Notes under the pieces: model-generated
What the model saw: only the letters and a program-made list of their open reading frames with translations
Told to the model about the DNA's origin: nothing
Database searches by the model: none
IMG/VR virus record: IMGVR_UViG_3300023174_000044
Location: 124,001-188,000 of that record
Origin: a virus
Length of the DNA: 64,000 bases
Strand: one strand, 5' to 3'
Shown: one piece after another, positions 63,923 through 64,000 of the stretch
How positions within the stretch are numbered: the stretch's first letter is position 1
Layout: every line of letters starts with the position of its first letter
Translations under genes and position numbers: made by a program

Positions 63923-64000
63923 TCAGCGGCTGAGATTCATAACACGGGCATCAAATTCCATGAAGCTGACTTCAAATGGAACCGATACTTCTTTGCCAAC
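63923..64000 (-). CDS. Hypothetical protein, C-terminal end (runs off the right edge)
   Basis: Open frame from the window edge to a TGA at 63923-63925, ending SFMEFDARVMNLSR. Only 25 codons visible; 12 bases separate it from the next gene, as elsewhere in the block. Confidence 0.5.
   Translation of the reverse strand, partial: VGKEVSVPFEVSFMEFDARVMNLSR

Noticed and set aside
1-64000. CRISPR array, insertion sequence or integrase
   Set aside because: No regularly spaced direct repeats with unique spacers, no transposase or recombinase motifs, and no terminal inverted repeats were seen; the repeats present are coding (fibre units, linkers, leaders).

Overview
This 64 kb window is a stretch of a large, strictly lytic-looking tailed phage of the T4 superfamily. 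The support is a family-B DNA polymerase (gp43-like), a sliding clamp (gp45-like), a clamp-loader ATPase (gp44-like), a DsbA-like protein, PhoH, and many short genes that resemble conserved hypothetical proteins of marine and freshwater T4-like myoviruses. Genes are packed with 1-4 base overlaps and lie almost all on the minus strand; only four genes (28940-30073, 34755-35480, 37383-38135, 38172-39158) are on the plus strand. No tRNA, rRNA, integrase, transposase or CRISPR array was seen. A phage-borne TctC/Bug-type periplasmic receptor (33678-34661) and consensus sigma70 promoters suggest a Gram-negative, probably burkholderial or related freshwater proteobacterial host. The host is inference.

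Layout. 1-5508: replication block (clamp, methyltransferase, polymerase) plus ClpP and DsbA-like. 5582-7330: radical SAM and sulfotransferase-like genes. 7342-17408: a cluster of proteins that begin with a T4 internal-protein-like capsid-targeting peptide (MRAQEFIxE type), several of them multi-domain chains joined by GVAE/GVSE linkers; Dps sits among them. 17430-20555: glycosyltransferase, HxGH nucleotidyltransferase, small structural-like proteins. 20566-24416: ClpA-type unfoldase and DnaJ. 24468-28882: lysis region (holin, two spanin-like genes, GH19 endolysin) with an alpha-carbonic anhydrase and a Cys-rich secreted protein inserted. 28940-36111: accessory genes (three sulfotransferase-like proteins, an APS-kinase/nucleotidyltransferase fusion, SGNH hydrolases, a 2OG oxygenase, TctC). 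36120-44512: conserved T4-like genes, PhoH, radical SAM, HAD phosphatase, clamp loader, GroES-like protein, a DnaE-like fragment. 44573-54712: tail fibre/adhesin region. 54773-64000: A-type Fe-S carrier, superoxide dismutase, IF-1, phosphoesterase, NAD synthetase and many small early-type genes, with the densest set of sigma70 promoters.

The most notable signal is the capsid-targeting family. At least eight proteins, including a superoxide dismutase 38 kb away, start with a short peptide ending in (I/L/V)xE, the T4 prohead-protease cleavage type. The same type of site recurs inside several of them between unrelated domains (acetyltransferase, ADP-ribosyltransferase-like, ParB-like, GP88, metalloprotease), and one internal site lies directly before a twin-arginine export signal. 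This reads as a set of head-packaged, protease-released proteins delivered with the DNA. It is a hypothesis from sequence, built on the known T4 IP/Alt system. Other distinctive points are a phage-encoded ClpA-ClpP pair with DnaJ and GroES-like partners, a possible PAPS/sulfation gene set, IF-1, carbonic anhydrase, and two composite sites where terminator, sigma70 promoter and ribosome binding site overlap.
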